Below, in pieces: positions 55,171 to 62,958 of a DNA stretch of 64,000 bases. Position 1 is the first letter of the stretch. Each line of letters starts with the position of its first letter. The stretch is from Amycolatopsis sp. WAC 01376. GTDB lineage: Bacteria; Actinomycetota; Actinomycetes; Mycobacteriales; Pseudonocardiaceae. The stretch spans positions 1,240,001-1,304,000 of the forward strand of contig NZ_QHKL01000001.1 of assembly GCF_003947415.1 (NCBI RefSeq), written 5' to 3'. A program made the translations under genes and the position numbers. A model generated the notes under the pieces. That model was given only the letters and a program-made list of their open reading frames with translations, searched no databases and had not been told where the DNA came from.

Positions 55171-55213
55171 CGATGCAGGAATCGGGACGTTGAGTGTCCC
55201 AATTCCTACATCG
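55171..55213. repeat. Internal hairpin B of composite element 1
   Basis: CGATGCAGGAATCGGGAC pairs with GTCCCAATTCCTACATCG around GTTGAGT. The same hairpin recurs at 61036-61082. Confidence 0.75.
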
Positions 55214-55229
55214 TCGAAGGGAGTTCGCC

Positions 55230-55276
55230 GAGCGGGGAAGATTCCGGACGTTGAACGTCCGGAATCTTCCCCGCTC
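55230..55276. repeat. Internal hairpin C of composite element 1
   Basis: GAGCGGGGAAGATTCCGGAC pairs perfectly with its complement around GTTGAAC. A decayed copy, with a poly-C run, lies at 61129-61183. Confidence 0.75.
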
Positions 55277-55420
55277 ACCCGCATCAGCATCCAGTGGGCA
55301 GGCAAATACAGGTCCCTCAAGGGGCCCTTCACGACATAAGGGCTCGACGGCGGCCCCATCGGAAGCACTCACGACCACCTGTACCGAAGTGGCGGCGGCC
55401 TGACTCGCTAACCTGCGGTT

Positions 55421-56308
55421 ATGGCGAGAGTGGCGAAGCTGGTCTATTACCCCGTCAAGGGCTGCGCGGGGACGTCGGTGGAAACGGCCGACGTCACCCC
55501 GGCGGGCCTCAGGTTCGACCGTGCGTGGATGGTCGTCTCCCCGGAGGGCGAGTTCCGTAGCCAGCGGAAGCAACCGGTGATGGCCTCGATCCGGGCCGAG
55601 GTGCTGGACGACGGCGCCCGTCTGCGGCTCGCCGCTCCCGGCATCGAAGATCTCCTGGTCGAGACGGTCACCGACGGCCCGCGGCATCCCGCGGCCACGT
55701 TCACCTGGCAGGGCAAGGGCGTCCACCAAGGTGACGAGGCCGCCGAGTGGTTCTCCGAAGTCCTCGGCCTGCCGTCGGTGTTCGTCGGGCTCGCGCCGGA
55801 GCACGAGCGTGTCACCAACGGCGAGATCCCCGGTACCGCGGCCTTCGCCGACGCGCACGCGATCCTGCTCACCTCCGAGTCCTCTTTGGACGGTCTGAAC
55901 GAGCGGATCGCGTCCCGTGGCGCCGAAGCCGTGCCGATGGACCGGTTCCGGCCCAACATCGTCGTCTCGGGCTGGCCGGAGGCGCACCGCGAGGACGACG
56001 TCCGCTCGCTCACCGCCGGCGGCCTGGAACTGGGGTACGCCAAGGTCTGCATCCGCTGCACGGTGCCGATGGTCGATCAGGACACCGGCAAGAAGGCCGG
56101 GCCCGAGCCGATCCGTTCGCTCGCCGACTACCGCCGCGAACCGGAGGGCGGTGTCTCGTTCGGGATCAAGATGGCGGTGACCGGTCCGGGTCAGGTGTCC
56201 GTCGGCGACGAGGTGATCGTGCACTCCTGGGCCGGTCCCAGCCCGAGTACGGCCGACGCCGAGCCGCCGTTCACAGCGACCGCGAGCCGTCCCGCGGAAT
56301 CGGTGTAG
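55421..56308 (+). CDS. MOSC domain protein (mARC-like)
   Basis: A 295-residue protein with an N-terminal beta-barrel (VAKLVYYPVKGCAGTSVETA, LRFDRAWMVVSPEGEFRSQR) and a C-terminal MOSC domain. FRPNIVVSGWPEAHREDD and the Cys region YAKVCIRCTVPMVDQDTG bind the molybdenum cofactor in the family. It likely reduces N-hydroxylated compounds, though the electron donor is not nearby. Its last 118 bases overlap the opposite-strand SAM hydrolase gene. Confidence 0.92.
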   Translation: MARVAKLVYYPVKGCAGTSVETADVTPAGLRFDRAWMVVSPEGEFRSQRKQPVMASIRAEVLDDGARLRLAAPGIEDLLVETVTDGPRHPAATFTWQGKGVHQGDEAAEWFSEVLGLPSVFVGLAPEHERVTNGEIPGTAAFADAHAILLTSESSLDGLNERIASRGAEAVPMDRFRPNIVVSGWPEAHREDDVRSLTAGGLELGYAKVCIRCTVPMVDQDTGKKAGPEPIRSLADYRREPEGGVSFGIKMAVTGPGQVSVGDEVIVHSWAGPSPSTADAEPPFTATASRPAESV

Positions 56309-56997
56309 AGCACGTTCCGGCCCGGCGGCACCGTGCCGAAGGTGTCGCCGATCAGCGCCTTCACCAGCACGTGTTCGCTGCTGACCGAGACCGTGCCGGA
56401 CAGTCCGGCCAGTTCGAGGTCGGCGGGGCTCGCGGCCAGCTGGACGTTGCCGAAGTGGTCGACCGTGAGCACCTCGGTCACCAGTTTGCCGGGGAACACC
56501 GCGACGAACGGGTCCGGCAGCCGCACGAGGTCGTCGACGCGTGGCCCGAACTCCTCCGGAGCGACCCCGAGCGCGAGATGCGCCGCCGCGGGAGCGAAGA
56601 CGTCGCGACCGTGGAACGTCGACGAAGTCACCGGAAGGCGGTAGTCCGGTGCCGCGAGTTCGTACGCGGCTATCACCCCGCTGAGTGTTTCGGCGGCGGG
56701 AATCAGGAGCCCGTTGTCCGGGCCGACGAGCATTCCGCGTTCGGTGACCACCACGACGCCGCGCCGCGCGGTGCCGACGCCGGGGTCCACGACGGCGAGA
56801 TGGACGGACTCCGGCAGGTACGGCACGGTCTGGGCGAGTACCTCGGCGCCGGTCCTGACCTGCTGCGGAGGGATCTCGTGGCTCACGTCGATCACCCGGA
56901 CGGACGGCGCGATCCGCGCGATCACCCCGTGGCACGCGGCCACGAAACCGTCGCACAGTCCGTAGTCGGTCGTGAACGAAACGCAGTGGATCGGCAT
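56191..56997 (-). CDS. SAM hydroxide adenosyltransferase (SAM hydrolase, DUF62)
   Basis: A 268-residue enzyme that uses water to split S-adenosylmethionine to adenosine and methionine. It has the N-terminal VSFTTDYGLCDGFVAACHGV, AVVDPGVGTARRGVVVV, VGPDNGLLIPAAETL, SSTFHGRDVFAPAAAHLALG and VDHFGNVQLAAS. The 20-odd residue insertion of fluorinases/chlorinases is not seen, so hydrolase is favoured over halogenase. Its 3' end overlaps the MOSC gene antisense by 118 bases. It is divergent from purC by 35 bases. Confidence 0.9.
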   Translation of the reverse strand: MPIHCVSFTTDYGLCDGFVAACHGVIARIAPSVRVIDVSHEIPPQQVRTGAEVLAQTVPYLPESVHLAVVDPGVGTARRGVVVVTERGMLVGPDNGLLIPAAETLSGVIAAYELAAPDYRLPVTSSTFHGRDVFAPAAAHLALGVAPEEFGPRVDDLVRLPDPFVAVFPGKLVTEVLTVDHFGNVQLAASPADLELAGLSGTVSVSSEHVLVKALIGDTFGTVPPGRNVLYTDSAGRLAVAVNGGSASAVLGLGPAQECTITSSPTDT

Positions 56998-57032
56998 GAT
57001 CAGCCATCATCCTTGATCGCTAGGGTGCAGCC

Positions 57033-57914
57033 GTGACGACGCTCGAATACCCGAAGATCGCCGCCGGCAAGATCCGTGAGCTCTACGCCGTCGATGACGA
57101 GCATCTGCTGCTCGTCACTTCGGACCGGATCTCCGCCTACGACGTCGTCTTCGACACGCCCATCCCGGACAAAGGGCGAGTGCTCACCGCGATGAGCGTG
57201 TTCTGGTTCTCCCTGCTCTCCGACGTCCTCCCCAACCACCTGATCTCCTACGAAGACGAACGCATCCCCGCCGAGGTCCGCGGCCGCGCGCTGCTGGTGC
57301 GGCGGCTGGCGATGCTGCCGTTCGAAGCCGTCGCCCGCGGCTATCTCACCGGTACCGGTCTCGCCGATTATCGCGCGCGCGGCACGGTTTGCGGCGTCGA
57401 ACTTCCTCCTGGCCTGACCGATTCCTCCCGGCTCCCCGAACCGATCTTCACCCCCGCGACCAAGGCCGACCGCGGCTCGCACGACGAGAACATCGCTTTC
57501 TCCGACGTGGTCGGGCAACTCGGCCGCGAGCGGGCCGAAGAAGTCCGTGAGGCGACGTTGGCGGTGTATCGCCGGGGCGCGGAGTTCGCCGCCGAACGCG
57601 GCATCCTGCTCGCGGACACGAAGCTCGAATTCGGCATCGACTCCGACGGCAACCTCGTCCTCGCCGACGAGGTCCTGACCCCGGATTCCTCGCGTTACTG
57701 GCCGGCCGGCGGTTACGCGCCGGACAGCCCGCAGCCTTCGTTCGACAAGCAGCCGCTGCGGGACTGGCTCACCAGTCCCGCGTCCGGCTGGCACCGCCGG
57801 GACAGACCGGGGGCACCACCCTTGCCCGAGGACATCGTCGCCGCCACGCGGGCGAGGTACATCGAGTCGTACGAACGCATCACCGGCCGGTCGCTGCAGG
57901 ATTGGCCCGCCTGA
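57033..57914 (+). CDS. purC: SAICAR synthetase
   Basis: A 293-residue enzyme joining aspartate to CAIR in purine synthesis. [75 protein letters not shown] and [20 protein letters not shown] are the family motifs. GTG 57033 is used. The divergent SAM hydrolase may be linked through adenosine/AMP metabolism. Confidence 0.97.
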   Translation: MTTLEYPKIAAGKIRELYAVDDEHLLLVTSDRISAYDVVFDTPIPDKGRVLTAMSVFWFSLLSDVLPNHLISYEDERIPAEVRGRALLVRRLAMLPFEAVARGYLTGTGLADYRARGTVCGVELPPGLTDSSRLPEPIFTPATKADRGSHDENIAFSDVVGQLGRERAEEVREATLAVYRRGAEFAAERGILLADTKLEFGIDSDGNLVLADEVLTPDSSRYWPAGGYAPDSPQPSFDKQPLRDWLTSPASGWHRRDRPGAPPLPEDIVAATRARYIESYERITGRSLQDWPA

Positions 57915-57964
57915 CCGGCCGCGTTCACCCCGTCGTCAGTCCACCGCAAGCCCGGGCTGGCGCA

Positions 57965-58681
57965 ATGGGGACCGTGGACGCACGTTTGCTGGTTTCCCTG
58001 TCCGGCGTGACCACCCGGACGTTGCACCGCTGTGCCGACCTCGCGGCCGAGCTCGACAGGCGCAAGGTCCCGATGTCCGTGCTCTACGCCGCCAGGACCG
58101 GCGAGGGCCCCGTGACCGAGTGGATCCGGACGCGCCGCAAGAACGGCGACTCCGTCCTCCTGCACGGTTACGACCACCGGATCCCACCCACTCATCGCGC
58201 GGTCCACCTGGGCAAACGTGCCGAGTTCGCGGCTCTTCCCGCGCATGAGGCGCGGCTGCGGCTGATCGCGGCGAAGGCGGCGCTCGACGCCAACGGCATG
58301 GCCGTCGACGGATTCGCGCCGCCGCGCTGGATCGCGTCGGAGGGCACCCTGCAGGCCCTGCGTGAGCACGGGTTCCGGCTGTGCGCGGATCTGGTCTCGG
58401 TGCGGGATCTGGTGTCCGGCGAGGTCCGGCGCGCCAGAGTGCAGGAGTTCGGCGGGCCGTCGCACCGGACGGAGACCGTCCGGTGTTTCGCGCTGGTGCT
58501 GGCCGACGCGCTCGCCGCGCGCCGCGGCGGGCTGGTGCGGCTCGGCATCGACGCCGCGGACCTCGCCAGGCCGGGGCTGCGGCAGGCGTTCCTCGACGCC
58601 GTCGACGTCTCGCTGGAGAACCGCGCTTTCGGAACCACCTACGGCTCACTCTCGCGAACGCGGGTTAAATTGTCGGGATGA
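57965..58681 (+). CDS. DUF2334 polysaccharide-deacetylase-like protein
   Basis: A 238-residue NodB-fold protein: LLVSLSGVTTRTLHRCADLA, SVLYAARTGEGPVTEWIRTR, GDSVLLHGYDHRIPPTH (metal His pair) and GFAPPRWIASEGTLQALREH. The usual catalytic first Asp-Asp appears replaced by SG in VSLSGVTT, so activity is doubtful. ATG 57965 is preferred to longer starts that overlap purC. Its stop overlaps the TetR start as ATGA. Confidence 0.85.
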   Translation: MGTVDARLLVSLSGVTTRTLHRCADLAAELDRRKVPMSVLYAARTGEGPVTEWIRTRRKNGDSVLLHGYDHRIPPTHRAVHLGKRAEFAALPAHEARLRLIAAKAALDANGMAVDGFAPPRWIASEGTLQALREHGFRLCADLVSVRDLVSGEVRRARVQEFGGPSHRTETVRCFALVLADALAARRGGLVRLGIDAADLARPGLRQAFLDAVDVSLENRAFGTTYGSLSRTRVKLSG

Positions 58682-59409
58682 CCGACCAGGGTGACGCACC
58701 GGCGACGCTGTTGCGGCTCTGGCGGCGAGCGGAGCGCCCGACGCGCGGCAGGCCGTCGGTGCTCGACATCGACGGTGTCGTGGCCGCCGCGGTGGCCCTC
58801 GCCGATCGCGAAGGCGTCGCGAACGTGACGCTGGCGAGCGTGGCGAAGGACCTGGGCGTCACGAAGATGTCGTTGTACCGCCACATCGGCTCGAAGGCGG
58901 AGCTGCTGGAGCTGATGACCGACTTCGCCATCGGGGATCCGCCGCCGGTGGAGTCCACCGGCGATTGGCGGGCCGAGCTGACCACGTTGGCCGAGGCCAA
59001 CCGCGATGTCCTGATGAAGCATCCGTGGCTGGTCGAGCTGCCGCTTTCCGGCCCTCCGGCGGGCCCGCACGCGGTCGCCTGGATGGACGCGATCCTGCGC
59101 ACGCTGCGCGACACCGGTCTCGACTGGGGCACCAAGGGCGGGATCCTGGTGCTGGTCGGCGGCTATGTCCGCCTCGCGTGCGCGCAGGCCATCCAGCTCG
59201 CCGAGGGCAGGAAGGGCAGCGGGTTGAGCCAGGATCAGGCCGAGCAGGCCTACGGCAAGGGTCTCGCCGAGCTGATCGACCCCGAGCGTTTCCCGGACGC
59301 CGTGGGCTTCTTGACCTCGGGACTCGGTGACTCCGAACAGAACTCCGACTTCGACTTCGGTCTCGACGTCGTCCTCGACGGCATCGCCGCTCTCGTCGAC
59401 GCCGGCTGA
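58678..59409 (+). CDS. TetR family regulator of the DUF418 gene
   Basis: A 243-residue TetR protein with VVAAAVALADREGVANVTLA, the HTH SVAKDLGVTKMSLYRHIGSK, and a TetR C-terminal domain (ELLELMTDFAIGDPPP onward, ending DFDFGLDVVLDGIAALVDAG). It is translationally coupled to the deacetylase and directly precedes a DUF418 membrane gene with a strong palindromic operator between them. Confidence 0.92.
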   Translation: MTDQGDAPATLLRLWRRAERPTRGRPSVLDIDGVVAAAVALADREGVANVTLASVAKDLGVTKMSLYRHIGSKAELLELMTDFAIGDPPPVESTGDWRAELTTLAEANRDVLMKHPWLVELPLSGPPAGPHAVAWMDAILRTLRDTGLDWGTKGGILVLVGGYVRLACAQAIQLAEGRKGSGLSQDQAEQAYGKGLAELIDPERFPDAVGFLTSGLGDSEQNSDFDFGLDVVLDGIAALVDAG

Positions 59410-59426
59410 CAAGCATCCCTTCCGCC

Positions 59427-59470
59427 TTTAGTATCCGACGGACATTAATTAGTGTACGTTGGATACTAAA
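59427..59470. promoter_or_regulatory. TetR operator upstream of DUF418 gene
   Basis: TTTAGTATCCGACG and CGTTGGATACTAAA (13 of 14 complementary) are separated by a 16-base AT-rich spacer containing ATTAATTAG. It ends ten bases before the DUF418 start and covers any promoter there. Confidence 0.85.
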
Positions 59471-59479
59471 GGGAGATCC

Positions 59480-60619
59480 ATGACATCGATACCGACGAGC
59501 GAGCGCGTGCTCGCACCGGACCTGGCCAGGGGTTTCGCGCTCCTGCTCGTCGCGCTGGCGCATACCGCGAGCATCTTCCTCGGCAACACGCCGGGTGTCG
59601 ACCAGACACCACAGGGCCTGGAACGGCCGTACTTCGTGGTGCTGTTCGTGCTCGTCCACGCGTGCGCGCTGCCGTTATTCGGCATGATGCTCGGCTACGG
59701 GATCGTGCAGTTCGCCGATCGCCAGGAGGCGCTGGGGCAGCCGTGGCCGCGGACGCGCGGAGTACTGCTCCGCCGTCACGCGTGGCTGCTGGTCTTCGGC
59801 GCCGTCGACGGGGTGCTGTTCTTCTCCGGCGACGTGCTCGGCGCGTACGGCGTGATCGGCATGGTGTTCACCCTGCTGCTTTTGAGGCGCGGCAAGGGTT
59901 TCTATCGGCTTCCGGTGCTGTACCTGGGCTTCGGGGTCTGCTACCTCGCCGTGCTCATGTACCTGGTGATCAGCGGGAACTCCGGCGGCGGGGCGCCCGT
60001 CCCGTCCGTCGACGACCCGTCCTCCCTCGCGCCGACCTATGGCGACGCCGTGCGCGAGCGGCTCACGGAATGGCCGATGACCACGGCGATCCTGCTGTCG
60101 TCGATCCTCTTCGTCTGGGTGGGTGCTTGGGCCGCGAAGAAGCGCGTCTTGGAGGAGCCGAATCGCAAGCTTCTCCTCTTCGGCCTGTTCGGCGGCTTCG
60201 GTGTCGCGCTCGCGGGCGCGTTGCCGATGGGGCTCTTCGCCGGCGACTACCTCGGCATGGACGAGGAAACCGCTGGGCTCGCCAAGCTGATGTACGAGGG
60301 CGCTGGCCTGTTCGGCGCGATCGGCTACATCAGCCTGTTCGGCCTCATCGGCATGGCCGCCGGCAAGAAACGCCGCGGCGTCGTGGTCACCGCGATCTCC
60401 GCCCTCGGCCAGCGCACGCTGAGCGCGTACCTGTTCCAGTCGGTGGCGTGGCTGGTCCTGGCGCCGCCGTTCATGCTGGGGCTCGGCGGTGAGACGTTCG
60501 TGGCGGCGGCCTGCGGGCTCGGCGTGTGGCTGCTGACGGTGGTCGTCGCGTACTTGATGCACCGCAGGTCCTATCGAGGACCGGCGGAGATCCTGGTGCG
60601 GAAGCTGGCTTACCGCTAA
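59480..60619 (+). CDS. DUF418 polytopic membrane protein
   Basis: A 379-residue membrane protein starting RVLAPDLARGFALLLVALAH (DUF418/acyltransferase-3-like first helix), with FGMMLGYGIVQFADRQEALG, VLLRRHAWLLVFGAVDGVLF and a late SALGQRTLSAYLFQSVAWLV characteristic of DUF418. Ten or so helices are visible. ATG 59480 (MTSIPTSER) follows GGGAG. It is controlled by the adjacent TetR protein. Transport of a small toxic compound is a common suggestion for such pairs. Confidence 0.92.
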   Translation: MTSIPTSERVLAPDLARGFALLLVALAHTASIFLGNTPGVDQTPQGLERPYFVVLFVLVHACALPLFGMMLGYGIVQFADRQEALGQPWPRTRGVLLRRHAWLLVFGAVDGVLFFSGDVLGAYGVIGMVFTLLLLRRGKGFYRLPVLYLGFGVCYLAVLMYLVISGNSGGGAPVPSVDDPSSLAPTYGDAVRERLTEWPMTTAILLSSILFVWVGAWAAKKRVLEEPNRKLLLFGLFGGFGVALAGALPMGLFAGDYLGMDEETAGLAKLMYEGAGLFGAIGYISLFGLIGMAAGKKRRGVVVTAISALGQRTLSAYLFQSVAWLVLAPPFMLGLGGETFVAAACGLGVWLLTVVVAYLMHRRSYRGPAEILVRKLAYR

Positions 60620-60806
60620 AAGGCTCGTGAGTGGTAATGACGGGTTCTAACCCAATGCCAGGTAGCTTAAGTTGATCTTGGGCGGCTGCCGGTCTGCTCG
60701 TCAAGCCGGACAAGTCACCGGCAGTGGACCCGGGGCGCGACTGTCCACACGGGACGCTAGTTCGGATCTGGGTGCCCGATTTGGGTGCTTTGCGCAGCTG
60801 TGAAAG

Positions 60807-60858
60807 GGGGTTGTGAGTGGCAATGAGGGTTAGAGCGACCTTTGCCACTCACGACCCC
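60807..60858. repeat. GTGAGTGGCAA hairpin inside composite element 2
   Basis: GGGGTTGTGAGTGGCAA pairs with TTGCCACTCACGACCCC across an 18-base loop. It shares GTGAGTGG with the element's outer arms. Confidence 0.7.
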
Positions 60859-61035
60859 TTGGCAGAATCGCCTATTTAGTCATCAATCGGACATTCAGTC
60901 ATCGAAATGTGTCCACAGTGGACGCTGCGGGCGTGTCGGCTCCCGTCGGCCAGGGCGACCGAGCGCTTGACCTGCTACGTGGCTTTGGGTTCTAACCGTC
61001 CTTACCACTCACGAGACCCGCGCGGTCCGAAGGCT

Positions 61036-61082
61036 GACGATGTAGGAATTAGGACCTTCAGTGTCCCAATTCCTACATCGTC
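61036..61082. repeat. Internal hairpin of composite element 2 (B-type)
   Basis: GACGATGTAGGAATT pairs perfectly with AATTCCTACATCGTC around AGGACCTTCAGTGTCCC. It is homologous to the hairpin at 55171-55213. Confidence 0.75.
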
Positions 61083-61128
61083 GCCAAGCTGCTCCAGGTT
61101 TCCGGTCTTGATCAAGCTCGGACCCGTC

Positions 61129-61183
61129 GAGCGGGGAAGATTCAGGACGTTCAGTGTCCCAAATCCTCCCCCCCCCCTCGCTC
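61129..61183. repeat. Internal hairpin of composite element 2 (C-type, decayed)
   Basis: GAGCGGGGAAGATTCAGGAC aligns with the 55230 hairpin, but the return arm is degraded and contains a run of ten C before TCGCTC. The poly-C tract suggests slippage. Confidence 0.7.
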
Positions 61184-61283
61184 TCATCGGAGACCGTCGG
61201 GGCGACACCGGTTTCTGTGGCAGGCAAATACAGGCCCGCTAGAACCGTCCTTACCACTCACGAGACCCGCGCGCCGCTTACCG

Positions 61284-61919
61284 CTAAAGCTTCACCGGCT
61301 CCCCGACGTCGAGCACCTTCACCTCGGTGCCTTCCGGGGCGAGGTTGGTGAACAGGCCGTAGTGCATCTGCGGCCGCGCGAGGACGGCTTCGTGGATCGG
61401 GACGGCGAGGCGCGGCGACACCGCACGCAGGTAGTCGACGGCCTCGCCTGCCTTGAGCCACGGGGCGCCGGTGGGCAGGCCGAGGACGTCGATCTTCTGT
61501 TCCGGCACGAAGAACGAGTCGCCGGGGTGGTAGAACGCGCCGTGGTCGACGATGTAGCCGACGTTCGGGATCACCGGGATCTCCTCGTGGATCACCGCGT
61601 GTTCGCCGCCGACTACGTTGATGCCGCTGGACCCGATTTCGAAGGCGTCGCCGGGGTTCGCGATCTGGAACTCGGCGCCGAGCTTTCCCACGGCCTCGGC
61701 GGAACCGGGGTCGACGATGAGTCGCACGCCGGGATTCGCCGCCAGCAGCGCGGGCAGCCTGTCCACGTCGAGGTGGTCGAAATGCTGGTGGGTGATCAGG
61801 ATGGCGTCGAGCTCACGCTCGCCTTCGAAGCCCGCCGAGAAGGTGCCGGGGTCGATCAGGATCCGCGCGCCCTCGGTCTCCAGAAGGGTGCAAGCGTGTC
61901 CAAAATGGACAATACGCAT
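61284..61919 (-). CDS. MBL-fold metal-dependent hydrolase
   Basis: A 211-residue metallo-beta-lactamase-fold protein (UlaG/PhnP-like): MRIVHFGHACTLLETEGARI, the metal motif LITHQHFDHLDVDRLP, VVGGEHAVIHEEIP, and VDHGAFYHPGDSFFVPEQ. It resembles predicted Zn-dependent hydrolases of the L-ascorbate-6-phosphate lactonase type. ATG 61919 is used. Substrate unknown. Confidence 0.92.
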   Translation of the reverse strand: MRIVHFGHACTLLETEGARILIDPGTFSAGFEGERELDAILITHQHFDHLDVDRLPALLAANPGVRLIVDPGSAEAVGKLGAEFQIANPGDAFEIGSSGINVVGGEHAVIHEEIPVIPNVGYIVDHGAFYHPGDSFFVPEQKIDVLGLPTGAPWLKAGEAVDYLRAVSPRLAVPIHEAVLARPQMHYGLFTNLAPEGTEVKVLDVGEPVKL

Positions 61920-61952
61920 CAGGGTTCTCCTTCGCGGTCGGTCATTTCCAGC

Positions 61953-62897
61953 CTATGCCCGGATCAGGGCGTCGCCAAGTTCGGTGCGCAGGTAACGCAC
62001 TTCGCGGCCGCGGCGGCGCGTGTCGAGCAGGCCTGCCGCGCGCATCGCGGTCAGATGCCGCGAGACCGTCGGCGCGGAGAAGCCCAGCCTGTGCGCCAGT
62101 TCGGTGGTGCTCGCGGGTTCGTTGAGCGTCGTCAGCAAGGCGGCCTTCGTCCGGCCGAGCACTCCCGCGAGCGCGTCGGGCGGGCGTTCGGGATCCGACC
62201 AGAGTTCCCCCACCCCGCGCGCCGGGTACAGCAGCGAAGGCTGCCACGGCTCCATCGTGATCACCCCGACCGAAGGCCACGCGAAAACACCAGGGATCAG
62301 CAGCAATCCGCGTCTGTCGAGGTGGACGCGGCCGCGTTCCTTCATCTCGATCACCAGGACGTCGTCGACGAGCCGCACACGCGGATGGATGTCCTCGAAT
62401 ACCAGCGCGATCCCGCCGGCGGCCAGTCGTCGCGAGCGCTCCTCGATGTCGGCGACGAGGAAGCGGCGCATCCGCGGCCAGTGCGGTTCGACCAGTTCGG
62501 TCCAGGCGATCTCCATCTGGTTCGCCAGCAGATCCCTTGCCTCGACGGGATCTTCCGGTAGCTCGCTCAGGTCCGCGTCTACTTTGGACAGTTCATGGGC
62601 GACCTGCTCCGGTGGTGTGCGGCGGATTTCGGCGAGCTGGGCGGACGCGGTGGTCTCCGGCCCGCTCGGCGGCGGGCTGAGGAAGTCGGTGATGTAGTGC
62701 CGCGCGCTCATCACCTTGGCGAAGCCGTCGATGGGGAGATCCGGCAGTTTCGCGGCCGCCTCGCGCAGCCACGGCAGATGACTGGGATGGCCGCGCCTTC
62801 CGAGCAGGGTCTGCATCGCGCCCATGGTCTCGTCGAGCGGGGAGATGCCGAAGCGGACGCGGTTGGCGCTCTCGGCGGTCAGGACCAGCTCGATCAT
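61953..62897 (-). CDS. ArsR-type winged-helix regulator (DUF5937-like)
   Basis: A 314-residue regulator. A long N-terminal region (MIELVLTAESANRVRFGISP, ARHYITDFLSPPPSGP) is followed by a C-terminal ArsR HTH: KAALLTTLNEPASTTELAHR, LGFSAPTVSRHLTAMRAAG and LLDTRRRGREVRYLRT. This matches the DUF5937/ArsR architecture common in actinomycetes. It is divergent from an MFS transporter across a palindromic operator and presumably represses both. Confidence 0.9.
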   Translation of the reverse strand: MIELVLTAESANRVRFGISPLDETMGAMQTLLGRRGHPSHLPWLREAAAKLPDLPIDGFAKVMSARHYITDFLSPPPSGPETTASAQLAEIRRTPPEQVAHELSKVDADLSELPEDPVEARDLLANQMEIAWTELVEPHWPRMRRFLVADIEERSRRLAAGGIALVFEDIHPRVRLVDDVLVIEMKERGRVHLDRRGLLLIPGVFAWPSVGVITMEPWQPSLLYPARGVGELWSDPERPPDALAGVLGRTKAALLTTLNEPASTTELAHRLGFSAPTVSRHLTAMRAAGLLDTRRRGREVRYLRTELGDALIRA

Positions 62898-62899
62898 CG

Positions 62900-62919
62900 G
62901 ATTAGGCTATGGCCTAATC
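62900..62919. promoter_or_regulatory. ArsR operator palindrome
   Basis: GATTAGGC-TATG-GCCTAATC is a perfect 8-4-8 palindrome three bases upstream of the ArsR start and 39 bases before the MFS start, in the shared divergent promoter region. Confidence 0.85.
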
Positions 62920-62958
62920 AATGGTTCTCGCCAGGTTGGGTTCGGCAGTGTTCGCGGC

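Larger units (their letters stand above)
54958..55336. repeat. Composite multi-hairpin element, copy 1
   Basis: Outer inverted arms (TGTCGTGAAGGGCCCCTT at 54958 and its complement ending 55336) enclose a hairpin TTTGAGAC/GTCTCAAA (54974-54996) and inner arms GACTGGTATTTGCTTGCCCA and the matching CAGGCAAATACAGG (55001-55021 with 55294-55314). Three internal hairpins are listed separately. No gene is encoded; the short frames here are translations of the palindromes. Modules recur in the same order at 60622-61273. Confidence 0.8.
60622..61273. repeat. Composite multi-hairpin element, copy 2
   Basis: GGCTCGTGAGTGGTAA (60622) is inversely repeated at 60986-61018, and that segment is directly repeated as a 31-base exact copy (60994-61024 and 61243-61273, ending GACCCGCGCG). 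Between the direct copies are two hairpins homologous to B and C of element 1, then GTGGCAGGCAAATACAGG (61218-61235) exactly as in element 1. No gene is encoded in the 660-base interval. Confidence 0.8.

Noticed and set aside
54763..55403. Several small frames on both strands with VGIGTLNVPIP-like sequence
   Set aside because: They are translations of the palindromic cores and appear on both strands of each hairpin, so they are not genes.
60640..61257. Small frames in the second composite element
   Set aside because: Same palindrome-derived peptides, no ribosome sites and no conservation beyond the repeat.
60994..61273. CRISPR-like direct repeats
   Set aside because: Only two copies 249 bases apart with hairpins between, no regular spacing and no cas genes.
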